Source: Aminomonas paucivorans DSM 12260 (GTDB lineage: Bacteria; Synergistota; Synergistia; Synergistales; Synergistaceae). Taken from it: DNA of 64,000 bases. This document shows positions 55,722-64,000 of this stretch, piece by piece. The stretch covers positions 1,116,001 to 1,180,000 of the forward strand of contig NZ_CM001022.1 in assembly GCF_000165795.1 (NCBI RefSeq). Direction: 5' to 3'. Numbering within the stretch: the stretch's first letter is position 1; every line of letters begins with the position of its first letter. The position numbers and the translations under genes are program-made. The notes under the pieces are model-generated. The model saw nothing but the letters and a program-made list of their open reading frames with translations. It made no database searches and was not told the DNA's origin.

Positions 55722-56744
55722 ATGAACAAAAATGCAAGCATTCTCATAACCGGAGGGACCGGTTCCTTCGGTAAAGCCTTTGTGAGGCACCTTCTGGCAG
55801 AAGATAGGCCGGAGCGGGTGATCATCTACTCTCGAGATGAATTCAAGCAGTTCGAAATGGCACAACGGTTCGACGCTCCCTGTATGCGCTACTTCCTCGG
55901 GGACGTCCGAGACCGGGAACGGTTGGCCCTGGCCATGAAGGGGGTGGACTACGTGGTCCACGCCGCCGCCCTCAAGCAGGTTCCCGCAGCGGAATACAAC
56001 CCCATGGAGTGTATCAAGACCAACGTGGAGGGAGCGCATAACGTCATCGCCGCCGCTTTGGAGAACGATGTGCAGGGGGTGGTGGCCCTTTCCACCGACA
56101 AGGCGGCCAATCCCATCAATCTCTACGGGGCCACGAAGCTCTGCTCCGATAAGCTTTTCACTGCGGCAAACAACCTGGTGGGAAAGGGGCGTACCCGCTT
56201 TGCCGCCGTTCGGTACGGCAATGTGCTGGGGTCCCGGGGCTCCGTGGTGCCGTTCTTCCAGCGGCTTTTGTCCCAAGGGGCAGAGGAACTGCCCATCACC
56301 CATCGGGCCATGACCCGCTTTTGGATTACCCTGCAGCAGGGGGTGGAGTTCGTCGAGAAGGCTTTCATGCGGATGCAGGGAGGGGAGCTGTTCATCCCCA
56401 AGATCCCCAGTGCCCTGGTGGTGGACATTGCCGAGGCTCTTGCGCCCGGGATGCCCCTGCGGGACATCGGCATCCGACCCGGAGAGAAGCTTCACGAGAT
56501 CATGTGCCCCAAGGACGATGCCCACAATACCCTGGAGTTTGCGGATCACTATGTGATCCGCCCCACTGTGCCCTTCCGAGGGGACCTGGATTTTGCGCGC
56601 AACCCCCTTGGAGAAGAGGGCCGACCGGTGCCGGAGGGTTTCGAGTACAACTCCGCCAACAACCCCTGCATCCTTTGCGTGGAGGAGATTCGTGCCTTGA
56701 TCCGAAGGCACTGCGAGGAGGAAACATGTCCGTCGTCGCACTGA
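55722..56744 (+). CDS. pseB: UDP-N-acetylglucosamine 4,6-dehydratase (inverting), PseB
   Basis: First step of pseudaminic acid synthesis: dehydrates and C5-epimerises UDP-GlcNAc. 340 residues, short-chain dehydrogenase fold with the nucleotide motif ITGGTGSFGKAF near residues 8-19, a VALSTDKAANPINLYGATK segment carrying the Y-x3-K pair, and NVLGSRGSVVPFF. ATG 55722 rather than upstream in-frame codons because the PseB N terminus begins at MNKNASILITGG. The final 19 bp overlap pseF. Confidence 0.94.
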   Translation: MNKNASILITGGTGSFGKAFVRHLLAEDRPERVIIYSRDEFKQFEMAQRFDAPCMRYFLGDVRDRERLALAMKGVDYVVHAAALKQVPAAEYNPMECIKTNVEGAHNVIAAALENDVQGVVALSTDKAANPINLYGATKLCSDKLFTAANNLVGKGRTRFAAVRYGNVLGSRGSVVPFFQRLLSQGAEELPITHRAMTRFWITLQQGVEFVEKAFMRMQGGELFIPKIPSALVVDIAEALAPGMPLRDIGIRPGEKLHEIMCPKDDAHNTLEFADHYVIRPTVPFRGDLDFARNPLGEEGRPVPEGFEYNSANNPCILCVEEIRALIRRHCEEETCPSSH

Positions 56745-57436
56745 TCCCTGCTCGAGGAGGCAGCAGGAGAATTCCTCGCAAGAATGTCCGTACCTTTGCG
56801 GGGCTCCCCATGATCGGTTACCCCATCCGAGCGGCGATGGAGAGCGGGGTTTTCGATCACATCGTGGTCTCCACGGAGGATGAGGACATCGCTCGGATCG
56901 CGGAAGCCTGTGGGGCGGAGGTCCCCTTCCGCCGCCCCACAGAGTTGGCGGGGGATTTTTCCACCACGGAGGATGTGATCCGTCATTACCTGCGATGGGA
57001 AGCGCGTTTCACCCCCCGCATGCTTTGCTGTATCTACCCGGCAACTCCTTTTCTGACTCCGGCGACCCTGGTTCGCGGGAAGACCCTTCTGGAGGAGCAT
57101 CCCGATGCGAGGTCTGTGGTGACTGTGACTCCCTATCCCCATCCGGTGCAACGAGCTCTTGTGCTGGAGGAGAAGGGAATGCTGCGATGGCTTTTCCCGG
57201 AGCATAGCCTGCGGCGGACTCAGGATGAGCATCTGGTATACCACGATGCGGGACAGGCCTACTGGATGCGTGTGTCTTCTTCATCTGACGGGGCGGAGGA
57301 ACCGCTTCTCTTTCGAGCTGCCCTCCCTCTGCCTCTTGGGGTCTATGAAACGGTGGATCTGGATACACCGGAAGACTGGGCTTTTGCAGAGGAGCTGTAT
57401 TGCTTGAGGAATCGTTTTTCTGGTCTGGAATCCTAG
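56726..57436 (+). CDS. pseF: CMP-pseudaminic acid cytidylyltransferase, PseF-like
   Basis: Activates the finished nonulosonic acid with CTP. 236 residues with the CMP-sugar synthetase motif IPARGGSRRIPRKN at residues 7-20, the substrate region PATPFLTPATLV and YPHPVQRAL. ATG 56726 follows GAGGAGG. In typical pathways PseC stands between PseB and PseF; it is missing here. Confidence 0.9.
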   Translation: MSVVALIPARGGSRRIPRKNVRTFAGLPMIGYPIRAAMESGVFDHIVVSTEDEDIARIAEACGAEVPFRRPTELAGDFSTTEDVIRHYLRWEARFTPRMLCCIYPATPFLTPATLVRGKTLLEEHPDARSVVTVTPYPHPVQRALVLEEKGMLRWLFPEHSLRRTQDEHLVYHDAGQAYWMRVSSSSDGAEEPLLFRAALPLPLGVYETVDLDTPEDWAFAEELYCLRNRFSGLES

Positions 57437-57472
57437 TTGCCCAGCACTTTTCTAGAGAGGGATGTGAAACGG

Positions 57473-58099
57473 ATGGCAGCGTACCGTACGGAACAGGAAA
57501 AGTTTTGGGCTGAGACCTTCGGTGATGGTTATGTGGATCGCAACTGTGACCCCCTCCACTTGGCCCGGTTGCTTCCTTTTTGGGCCCAAGTCCTGAGGGG
57601 GACGGGGCCGTTGGGATCCGTCCTGGAGCTGGGAGCGAACATCGGGCTGAATCTGCGGGCTTTGGATGCTCTTGTGCCAGGCATGGACCTCCATGGAGTG
57701 GAGATCAATGGGCGGGCTGCGGAACTGTTGAAAGAGTGGGGACGGGCAGAGGTTCATGCCCTTTCGATTCTCGATTTTCGCCCTCAGCGGACATGGGATT
57801 TGGTGTTCACGAGAGGAGTTCTGATCCACCTGAACCCTCAGGTGCTGGGGGGGGTTTACGATCTGATGGCCTCCGCATCGGCGAAGTATGTCCTCATGGC
57901 GGAGTACTACAACCCCTGTCCGGTGGAGATTCCCTACCGAGGACAGGAGGGGTTTCTCTTTAAACGGGATTTTGCGGGAGAGTTTTTGGAGGTCCACCAA
58001 GAGTATCGATTGGTTGATTATGGATTTGTCTATCATCGCGATGTTCTTTTCCCACAGGATGACATCAATTGGTTCTTGATGGAAAGAAAGGAGAGGTAA
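57473..58099 (+). CDS. Pseudaminic acid biosynthesis-associated methyltransferase
   Basis: 208 residues, class I SAM-dependent fold with motif I SVLELGANIGLNLRAL near residues 48-62. The N terminus EQEKFWAETFGDGYVDRN matches a methylase family found within pseudaminic acid loci. ATG 57473 is chosen; an in-frame GTG at 57464 is too near the ribosome site. It may O-methylate the sugar. Confidence 0.83.
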   Translation: MAAYRTEQEKFWAETFGDGYVDRNCDPLHLARLLPFWAQVLRGTGPLGSVLELGANIGLNLRALDALVPGMDLHGVEINGRAAELLKEWGRAEVHALSILDFRPQRTWDLVFTRGVLIHLNPQVLGGVYDLMASASAKYVLMAEYYNPCPVEIPYRGQEGFLFKRDFAGEFLEVHQEYRLVDYGFVYHRDVLFPQDDINWFLMERKER

Positions 58100-58103
58100 A
58101 ACA

Positions 58104-59261
58104 ATGAAGTATTGCAAGCGTTGTGTCATGCCGGACACGCGCCCGGACTTGTCCCTGGATGAGGAAGGGGTGTGTAGCGCCTGCCGTAGCTACGAGAGGC
58201 GCACGGAAGTGGACTGGGATGCCCGGAGGAAAGAACTGGAGGAGCTGTTGGAGCGTTATCGTTCCCGCAACGGTACGTCCTGGGATTGCATCGTCCCCGT
58301 AAGCGGCGGGAAGGACAGCACCTACCAGGTGGTGCGGATGCTTCAGATGGGACTCAATCCTCTCTGTGTCACCGCCACGACCTGTGATCTCTCAGACATA
58401 GGGCGACGGAACATTGAGAACCTGAAGAACCTTGGGGTGGATTATGTGGAATTCACTACCAACAGGGAAATCCGCCGTCGCCTAAATCGCATCGGGCTCT
58501 TACGGGTGGGGGATATTTCCTGGCCGGAACATGCCTCGATTTTCACCATCCCCGTAAGGGCGGCGGTCCAGTTTGGTGTCCCCCTCATCGTCTGGGGAGA
58601 GAACTCGCAAAACGAGTATGGAGGTCCCGCCGCAGCATCGGAAAACAACGTGCTCACTCGGAAATGGCTGGAGCGCTTTGGCGGACTGCTGGGGCTTACG
58701 ATTTCCGATCTGATCGGCACGGAGGGGCTGGAGGCCAAACACCTGATTCCCTATACCTACCCGAGCGACGAAGAAATGGCCCGTGTCGGGGTGACGGGTA
58801 TTTTTCTGGGGCATTACATCCCTTGGGACGGATACTCCAATGCCCTCATCTCTCAGGCCCACGGTTTGACGACGTATCCCAGCGCTATCGAAGGATCTTG
58901 TGTGAACTATGAGAACCTGGACAACTATCAGACTGGAGTCCACGATTATTTTAAATTCCTGAAGTTTGGGTTCGGGCGAACTTCTGATCTAACTTCTCTG
59001 CACGTTCGAAGAGGACGCATGACCCGAGAAGATGCCTGCGCCATCGTGCGACGCCTGGACGGAAAATTTCCCTGGAGTTATCTTGGTAAACCCTTGGAGG
59101 CCATTCTTGATCCTCTGGAACTGACGGTGGGCGATTTTATAGAACTATGTGATCGTTACACAAATAAGGAGCTCTTTGTCCTGGATTCAAAGGGAGATCT
59201 GAAGAAAGATAGAAGGGGAAACCTCATCAAGAAATATGACGCGGAGGATGCTTGTCGCTGA
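58104..59261 (+). CDS. pseA: N-acetyl sugar amidotransferase (PseA/WbpG-like)
   Basis: 385 residues. N-terminal cysteine pair (YCKRCVMPDTRP...GVCSAC) followed by a PP-loop ATP pyrophosphatase motif IVPVSGGKDSTYQV near residue 67. This family adds an amidino group to acetamido sugars, such as the C7 acetamidino of pseudaminic acid derivatives. ATG 58104 after GAAAGGAG, 4 bp after the methylase. Confidence 0.88.
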   Translation: MKYCKRCVMPDTRPDLSLDEEGVCSACRSYERRTEVDWDARRKELEELLERYRSRNGTSWDCIVPVSGGKDSTYQVVRMLQMGLNPLCVTATTCDLSDIGRRNIENLKNLGVDYVEFTTNREIRRRLNRIGLLRVGDISWPEHASIFTIPVRAAVQFGVPLIVWGENSQNEYGGPAAASENNVLTRKWLERFGGLLGLTISDLIGTEGLEAKHLIPYTYPSDEEMARVGVTGIFLGHYIPWDGYSNALISQAHGLTTYPSAIEGSCVNYENLDNYQTGVHDYFKFLKFGFGRTSDLTSLHVRRGRMTREDACAIVRRLDGKFPWSYLGKPLEAILDPLELTVGDFIELCDRYTNKELFVLDSKGDLKKDRRGNLIKKYDAEDACR

Positions 59262-59347
59262 TGGAGTGACGGGACTGCTGGAATGAAGCATCACCGGAAT
59301 CCATGCTGCCGGTCCTTTCGTTTGAGGGCAGGGGAGGTGTGTGCGGG

Positions 59348-60373
59348 GTGTGTCTGAAGGAATGGGAAGGTATTCGCGAAGGAGCCCCCTGCTTCATCGT
59401 CGCCGAGGTGGGGGCGAACCACAACCGGTCCCTGAATCTGGCGAAGGAGCTGGTGGACGCGGCGGCGGAGGCCAAGGCCGACGCGGTGAAGTTCCAGATC
59501 TACAGCGCCGAGACGCTCTATTCCCGAAAGACCCCGAAGCATTCGAACTATGCCAAGGATCTCTTCGAGCTGATCCGGGAGATCGAAACCCCTCGGGAGT
59601 GGCTGCCGGAGCTTTCGGCCTACGCGGCGTCGAAGGGGCTGGTCTTCTTCGCCACCCCCTTCGATCGGCAGGCGGTGGACGAGCTGGACCAGGTGAGCGA
59701 TCTGTTCAAGATCGCCTCCTTTGAGCTGGTGGACCTGCCTCTGATCCGGTATTGCGCCTCCAAGGGCAAGCCCCTGATCCTCTCCACGGGGCTGGCGAAC
59801 CTGGAGGAGATCGAGGATGCCTACCTGGCCTGTCGGGAAGCGGGGAACGAGCAGGTGGCCTTTCTCCAGTGCGCCTCCCTGTACCCTGCCCCGGCGTCCA
59901 TCATGAACCTCCGAGCCATGGAGACCCTGCGGCGGGCCTTCGGGGTGCCCGTGGGGTTGTCGGACCACACCCGGGGCATCCACGTCTCCGTGGCCGCCGC
60001 TGCCCTGGGGGCGCGGATTCTGGAGAAGCACTTCACCCTGGACCGGACCCTGGAGGGGCCGGACCACCCCTTCGCCATCGAGCCTCAGGAGCTGGCGGAG
60101 CTGGTGCGACAGGTCCGGGAGGTGGAGGCCGCTTTGGGGGACGGGCGCAAGCTGGGCCCCGCCCCGGAGGAGCGGGAATACTACGAGAAGGCGCGCCGAA
60201 GCCTTCACGCCGCGGTCCCCATCCCCCGGGGAACCGTCATCGCCGAGGACATGCTGGTGTCCAAACGGCCGGGCTACGGCATCCGTCCCAAACACCTTCC
60301 CCTGGTGGTAGGCCGCACGGCGAAGCAGGACATGGAGGCGGATCAGTGGATCACCTGGGTGGACTTGCAATGA
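59348..60373 (+). CDS. pseI: Pseudaminic acid synthase, PseI-like (NeuB family)
   Basis: 341 residues. Condenses phosphoenolpyruvate with a 6-carbon diacetamido sugar. TIM-barrel motifs are FIVAEVGANHNRSL, FFATPFD, GLSDHTRG and EKHFTLDR, and the C-terminal SAF domain (about residues 285-341, RRSLHAAVPIPRGTVIAEDMLVSKRPGYGI). GTG 59348 is chosen because GGGGAGG lies 10 nt upstream; ATG 59303 would add 15 atypical residues. High GC returns in this gene. Confidence 0.88.
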   Translation: MCLKEWEGIREGAPCFIVAEVGANHNRSLNLAKELVDAAAEAKADAVKFQIYSAETLYSRKTPKHSNYAKDLFELIREIETPREWLPELSAYAASKGLVFFATPFDRQAVDELDQVSDLFKIASFELVDLPLIRYCASKGKPLILSTGLANLEEIEDAYLACREAGNEQVAFLQCASLYPAPASIMNLRAMETLRRAFGVPVGLSDHTRGIHVSVAAAALGARILEKHFTLDRTLEGPDHPFAIEPQELAELVRQVREVEAALGDGRKLGPAPEEREYYEKARRSLHAAVPIPRGTVIAEDMLVSKRPGYGIRPKHLPLVVGRTAKQDMEADQWITWVDLQ

Positions 60374-61131
60374 GGAAATTTGTTCTTGCTCTGAATAATA
60401 AGATTGGATATGAGTGCGCAAGAGTTATTCTAAATAAAGGTTATTGCCCAGACGCTGTCATATTGCATCCGCGCAACAAGGGTAATTATGTAGATGAGAT
60501 TTTGAGTATTTTGCCAAATCATGTAAAAATCTGGTTTTGGAGCCATCCGGGTTCGAATGCTTTTTACGAAGAACTATCAGGTGTGAAATGCGAGGTTTTG
60601 TTGTCTGTAAATTTTGGATATTTGTTTTCGGGTGAATTTTTATCAAAGTTTGCTTTCCCCTTGAATTTGCACACAAGCCTGTTGCCCTATAACCGCGGGG
60701 CAAACCCTAATGTTTGGAGTATTTACGAGGGAACACCGGCAGGGGTAACACTCCATAGAATGACTGAGTCCATTGATGATGGAGAAATTTATTCTCAGAT
60801 CGACGTGCCTGTAGACCAATGTGATACGGGAAAATCCTTGTATGAAAAGCTCGGAAATGCCTGCAAGATTCTGATCGACGGCGAGATGGAAAACATCCTT
60901 TTGGGAAAACTAAAGCCTTTGGTGTCGATGGATAACTCCTTGGGGACATACCATTCGAGGGAAGATTTTCGAAATATGCTTGAAATAGATACAAAGAAAA
61001 CAGTTGTGGTGGGCGATTTTATTAAGAAACTACGTGCCTTTACTTTTCCGCCATATAAGAATCTGTATTTTCAAGAGAACGGACGCCGGTATTACGTCGA
61101 AGTTGTGATATCAGAAGAACCTAAAGAGTGA
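60370..61131 (+). CDS. Formyltransferase-like protein (AT-rich)
   Basis: 253 residues, formyl-tetrahydrofolate-type transferase fold: LNLHTSLLPYNRGANPNVWS and TPAGVTLHRMTESIDDGEIY carry the catalytic Asn (N99), His (H101) and Asp (D137). It is far AT-richer than all neighbours, a sign of horizontal transfer. Located where an N-acyltransferase (PseH) would act, so it may place a formyl group on the amino sugar. ATG overlaps pseI by 4 bp and its stop overlaps pseG by 4 bp. Confidence 0.82.
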   Translation: MRKFVLALNNKIGYECARVILNKGYCPDAVILHPRNKGNYVDEILSILPNHVKIWFWSHPGSNAFYEELSGVKCEVLLSVNFGYLFSGEFLSKFAFPLNLHTSLLPYNRGANPNVWSIYEGTPAGVTLHRMTESIDDGEIYSQIDVPVDQCDTGKSLYEKLGNACKILIDGEMENILLGKLKPLVSMDNSLGTYHSREDFRNMLEIDTKKTVVVGDFIKKLRAFTFPPYKNLYFQENGRRYYVEVVISEEPKE

Positions 61132-62093
61132 ATGATTTGAAGGGTTTGTGTGGTGTTTTGTTTTTCTGCGAAGGAGGGCCACGGGTTGGGGGGGGGCACC
61201 TTTCCCGCTGTGCCGCCCTTGCGGCGGGGTTTGCCCGTCGGGGGATCCCCTGTCGGTTTCGGGTCAATCGGGAGGCCCCGGAGGAGTTCGGCGCCCCGCC
61301 TGATACGGTCCAGCGGGTGGAGGACCCGCTGGACCAGTCTGTCTGGCCTGCCTACCCTCCGGGCACCCTGGGGGTGGTGGACAGCTATCGCGTCGATCCT
61401 GGTTGGCTCGAAGGGGCGGAGCGGCGGCTGTCCTTCCTGGTGGTGGACGATTCCCGAGCCTTCCCGGTGGAGCGGCATGTCTGGGGGGTGTTGAACTACA
61501 ACCTCCATGCCTCCGTCCTGGGCTATGAGGAAACGGGAGGCGCACGGCTCCTGGGGCCCCGATATGCCCTCTTGCGTTCCTCCTTCTGGGACCAGGAGAG
61601 CTTCTCGGGACAAGGGGTCCTCCTGGTGGCGGGGGCTGCGGACCCCCTGGGGATCACCCCTTCGATCCTGTCCTGGTGGAAGCCCTCCTGGCCCCGGCTT
61701 CTGGCGGTGGCGGGACCCCTATGGGCGGCGGAACTGCGGAGCCGGTGCCATGCCCAGATTCTCGGGAGGGAGAATCTTGAAGTGGTGGATTCTCCGCCGG
61801 ATCTGCCGGAGCGCATGGCCCGGGCGGGGCGGGTGCTCTGCACCTCCAGCGTCACCTGCTATGAGGCCCTGGCGTTGCGCAAGCCCCTGGGGGTCTTCCA
61901 GGTGGCGGACAACCAGCTGCCCATCGGCGAGGCCGTGCAGGCCCAGGGGCTGGGAACGAACCTGGGTCCCTGGGGCACCTGGGGACCGGAGGAGCTGGAG
62001 GGATGGCTGCGTTCCGATCTTCCCCCTCCCCCCGCCGTGGTGAACCCCCGAGGGGCTCTGGCGGCGGCGGCGGAGCTGGTGAAGGTTCTGTAA
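61128..62093 (+). CDS. pseG: UDP-sugar hydrolase PseG-like
   Basis: 321 residues of a GT-B like fold; removes UDP from the diacetamido sugar before PseI. The N-terminal motif is FFCEGGPRVGGGHLSRCAALA, against G-x-GH-x-x-RC in PseG proteins; a C-terminal nucleotide-site pattern SSVTCYEALALRKPLGVFQVADNQ follows. GTG 61128, overlapping the preceding stop. Last gene of the operon. Confidence 0.85.
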   Translation: MNDLKGLCGVLFFCEGGPRVGGGHLSRCAALAAGFARRGIPCRFRVNREAPEEFGAPPDTVQRVEDPLDQSVWPAYPPGTLGVVDSYRVDPGWLEGAERRLSFLVVDDSRAFPVERHVWGVLNYNLHASVLGYEETGGARLLGPRYALLRSSFWDQESFSGQGVLLVAGAADPLGITPSILSWWKPSWPRLLAVAGPLWAAELRSRCHAQILGRENLEVVDSPPDLPERMARAGRVLCTSSVTCYEALALRKPLGVFQVADNQLPIGEAVQAQGLGTNLGPWGTWGPEELEGWLRSDLPPPPAVVNPRGALAAAAELVKVL

Positions 62094-62127
62094 TGAGTTG
62101 CCAGGGGGAGGCTAAGGAGGGGATTCT

Positions 62128-63195
62128 ATGAAACTACTTGGCTGTTCGCTGAAGAACTTTAAGGGCATCCGAGAAAAGACCATCTCGTTTCGGGGTGATC
62201 CCCAAGGGGATCCTCGTCCGCTGACTGCTTTTCTAGGGGAGAACGGAACAGGTAAAACCACGGTCCTGCAGGCCATAGCGCTGGTCCTTTCTCTAGCTAC
62301 CCGTAAGGGAAGGATCCTGCGCGTGGAGGATTTCCCATGGCATGGTTTTTTGCCTGAGCGCTTATCGAGCCTCGGCCCTACGGAAGTGGAGTTGGATGTG
62401 GCCTTTGGCGAAGACGAGGTGCGGGCGGTTCGGGAGTTGTACGAACTGACCAGGGGACGTCCGGGACTCACGAGGGAAGAGATCCCCGGTTCCCATGAGG
62501 AGGTTCGCTTGGTATTCCGGGAGGGCAAGCTGGAGTCTCCCCAGGGGCCGGATGGGCTGGCGCAGTTTTTGGGACGATATTATATTCAAGTCATGCAGAA
62601 GCAAGATCCGGAGCTTCGTAACTTCTACCGGCGCGTAGGGGGGGTTTTCTGGTTCGACCAGTTCCGAAACCTGGTGACTCGTTCCGGGGGAGAGTGGGGA
62701 GCTGCAGAACCCGGAGGTTGGTCTGCGGGAGTGGAACGCCTTCGTGAGTACTTGGTGGTCTGGTGGAGTTATCACGTTTCGTCGTTTCCCCATGGAGTAG
62801 ATTACATTCCTGATCTGGAAAAGGCGTTTCAGAACGTCTTCCCAGATGTGGAGTTTGCAGGAGTTCAGCCTAGAAATGTGGATAGCGGCGGGGGCATCAA
62901 GGATTCCTTGTTTTTGCTTCGAAAAAAGCAGCGGGTGTACGACATCGCTGAGATGTCCTCTGGGGAGCAAGGTGTGTTCCCGATTCTTTATGAATTCGTT
63001 CGACTGCGCATCGCCAAATCCATCGTTCTCGTGGATGAGTTGGAGATGCATCTGCATCCCTTCCAACAACAGGTTCTTCTTGCTGCCCTGTCTCGTCTAG
63101 GCGAGGATTGCCAGTTCGTCCTGACCACCCATTCGCCCTATCTGGAAGAAGTGATCCCCGATTCCTGCGAGGTGCGTTTTGGGGGGGAGAGTTGA
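62128..63195 (+). CDS. AAA (ABC-type) ATPase, AriA-like
   Basis: 355 residues. N-terminal LLGCSLKNFKGIREKTISF, Walker A GENGTGKTT (residues 37-45), ABC signature MSSGEQG (276-282), Walker B IVLVDELEMHLHP (299-311) and H-loop TTHSP (333-337). This is the RecF/OLD/AAA15 type ATPase used in many defence systems. The frame is complete, about 100 residues shorter than the AriA of PARIS. ATG 62128 after AAGGAGG, a new ribosome site 35 bp after pseG. The next gene, 3 bp later, is DUF4435, the AriB partner. Confidence 0.78.
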   Translation: MKLLGCSLKNFKGIREKTISFRGDPQGDPRPLTAFLGENGTGKTTVLQAIALVLSLATRKGRILRVEDFPWHGFLPERLSSLGPTEVELDVAFGEDEVRAVRELYELTRGRPGLTREEIPGSHEEVRLVFREGKLESPQGPDGLAQFLGRYYIQVMQKQDPELRNFYRRVGGVFWFDQFRNLVTRSGGEWGAAEPGGWSAGVERLREYLVVWWSYHVSSFPHGVDYIPDLEKAFQNVFPDVEFAGVQPRNVDSGGGIKDSLFLLRKKQRVYDIAEMSSGEQGVFPILYEFVRLRIAKSIVLVDELEMHLHPFQQQVLLAALSRLGEDCQFVLTTHSPYLEEVIPDSCEVRFGGES

Positions 63196-63197
63196 GA

Positions 63198-64000
63198 ATG
63201 CAAAGGACTATCCTTTATGTAGAGGGAACGCTGGATGCGGAACTTCTGTTTTTGTTGTTTGATGGGACCCCTCTCGTCTTGAGCGCAGGATCTAAAAATG
63301 CGTTGGCCCCTGTCGTCTTTCGAGAGAGAGAAAAAACGAACTTGCAACATCGAGTCTTTTACCTGCGTGACCGGGATTTTGACTACGATCCCCCAGCGGA
63401 TTTTCCCGACATCCCCCAGGAAGATCGCAAGGATAACAGCGGTCGTGTGTTGGGTTGGCGCTGGTGTCGCCACGAGATGGAAAATTATTTGTTGGACCCG
63501 GTTTTGGCCTGTGCCTCATTGGGAATGGATGCACCAACCTACGAAAGATTCCTGCTCTCTTCGGCGGAGCGGATCCTTTACTACGAAGCTTCCCGATGGG
63601 CGCTTGGGAAAGCCCGACGCTCTCTGCCGCCGTCCTATGAGTTTCGGACCAGACCGGATTCGATTCCCCCGCGAGTGGAGTTTTATCTCCCAGAAGACCT
63701 CTCTGAGGAGATGCAGCGCGGTTGGATGATCGAGCAGACGAACACGTTTTCCGGCAGGATCTTTGAAGCTCTGGACGTGACCCGGATCGAAGAAGACAGG
63801 AAGTGCTACCAGAAGCGGTTGAAGAAAGAGGGATTGAATGGGACGTCCGGAATCCTGCTCTGGTTTTCGGGAAAGGATCTGCTGAAAGCCATGACGCAGG
63901 AACAGTCCTGCGCAAGGGCATGGGCGGGAAGCCCGAAATGTCTGCGGAGATGTCTCTTGGAGGAAGCGCGGAAACGAAAAGATATCCTGAAAGATCTTTT
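63198..64000 (+). CDS. DUF4435/TOPRIM-like protein, AriB-like (3' truncated by window)
   Basis: ATG 63198, 2 bases after the ATPase stop; open to the end of the window (267 codons visible). A TOPRIM-like set of acidic residues is present: ILYVEGTLDAELL (E9), LRDRDFD (D58, D60, D62) and WCRHEMENYLLDP (H92, E93, E95, N96), the DUF4435 pattern. In PARIS, AriB with this domain is a toxic nuclease held by AriA and released on phage infection. The C terminus cannot be seen. Confidence 0.75.
   Translation, partial: MQRTILYVEGTLDAELLFLLFDGTPLVLSAGSKNALAPVVFREREKTNLQHRVFYLRDRDFDYDPPADFPDIPQEDRKDNSGRVLGWRWCRHEMENYLLDPVLACASLGMDAPTYERFLLSSAERILYYEASRWALGKARRSLPPSYEFRTRPDSIPPRVEFYLPEDLSEEMQRGWMIEQTNTFSGRIFEALDVTRIEEDRKCYQKRLKKEGLNGTSGILLWFSGKDLLKAMTQEQSCARAWAGSPKCLRRCLLEEARKRKDILKDL

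Overview
The window is a GC-rich bacterial chromosome segment in which essentially every gene reads on the plus strand. The best lineage clue is the secreted protein at 30918-32936, which ends in a Thr/Pro-rich linker, a Gly-Cys-Ser motif, a hydrophobic segment and a basic tail, the architecture of the Synergist-CTERM sorting domain. Together with the amino-acid-fermenter gene content (branched-chain amino acid importer, tryptophanase-like lyase, M20 peptidase) and a diderm type II secretion system, this points to a motile member of the Synergistota. Genus and species are not determined here.

Layout. 2-3375: livHMGF importer, with livH cut by the window edge. 3515-6887: pgsA, an M20 peptidase and a tryptophanase-like PLP lyase. 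7074-13686: secA, a secreted DUF3857-like protein, argS and an FtsB/DivIC-like protein. 13769-17701: the conserved replication/ribosome block rpsF-ssb-rpsR-DUF2232-rplI-dnaB, followed by an orphan Noc/ParB. 18943-30601: an O-antigen-ligase-like membrane protein and a type II secretion operon (gspJ-K-L-M-N-C-I-D-E-F, with no gspG in view), followed by a roughly 250-nt leader and the Synergist-CTERM protein, whose base composition is clearly lower in GC. 33118-34596: a toxin-antitoxin island. 34603-38598: DUF3084 protein, small zinc ribbon, GNAT, metK and comF.

38604-55612 is a late flagellar cluster in the order known from Bacillus (comF, yvyF, flgM, flgN, flgK, flgL, fliW, csrA, flagellin) with three departures. 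fliW is present twice. A Maf/DUF115 flagellin glycosyltransferase follows csrA. The flagellin-flaG pair is a tandem 2.9-kb duplication. Both flagellin leaders carry a hairpin with an ACGGAA loop and a Shine-Dalgarno inside ACAAGGAGGT, a close match to known CsrA binding sites, so a CsrA-FliW-flagellin feedback loop can be read from the DNA. 55722-62093 is a pseudaminic-acid type sugar operon (pseB, pseF, methylase, pseA-like amidotransferase, pseI, an AT-rich formyltransferase, pseG) that would make the nucleotide sugar the Maf protein puts on flagellin. PseC and PseH are not in the window.

62128 to the end holds an AAA ATPase next to a DUF4435/TOPRIM-like gene that runs off the window. This pair resembles the AriA-AriB architecture of PARIS anti-phage systems and is the leading candidate for a defence system here. 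No tRNA, rRNA, insertion sequence or CRISPR array was seen.
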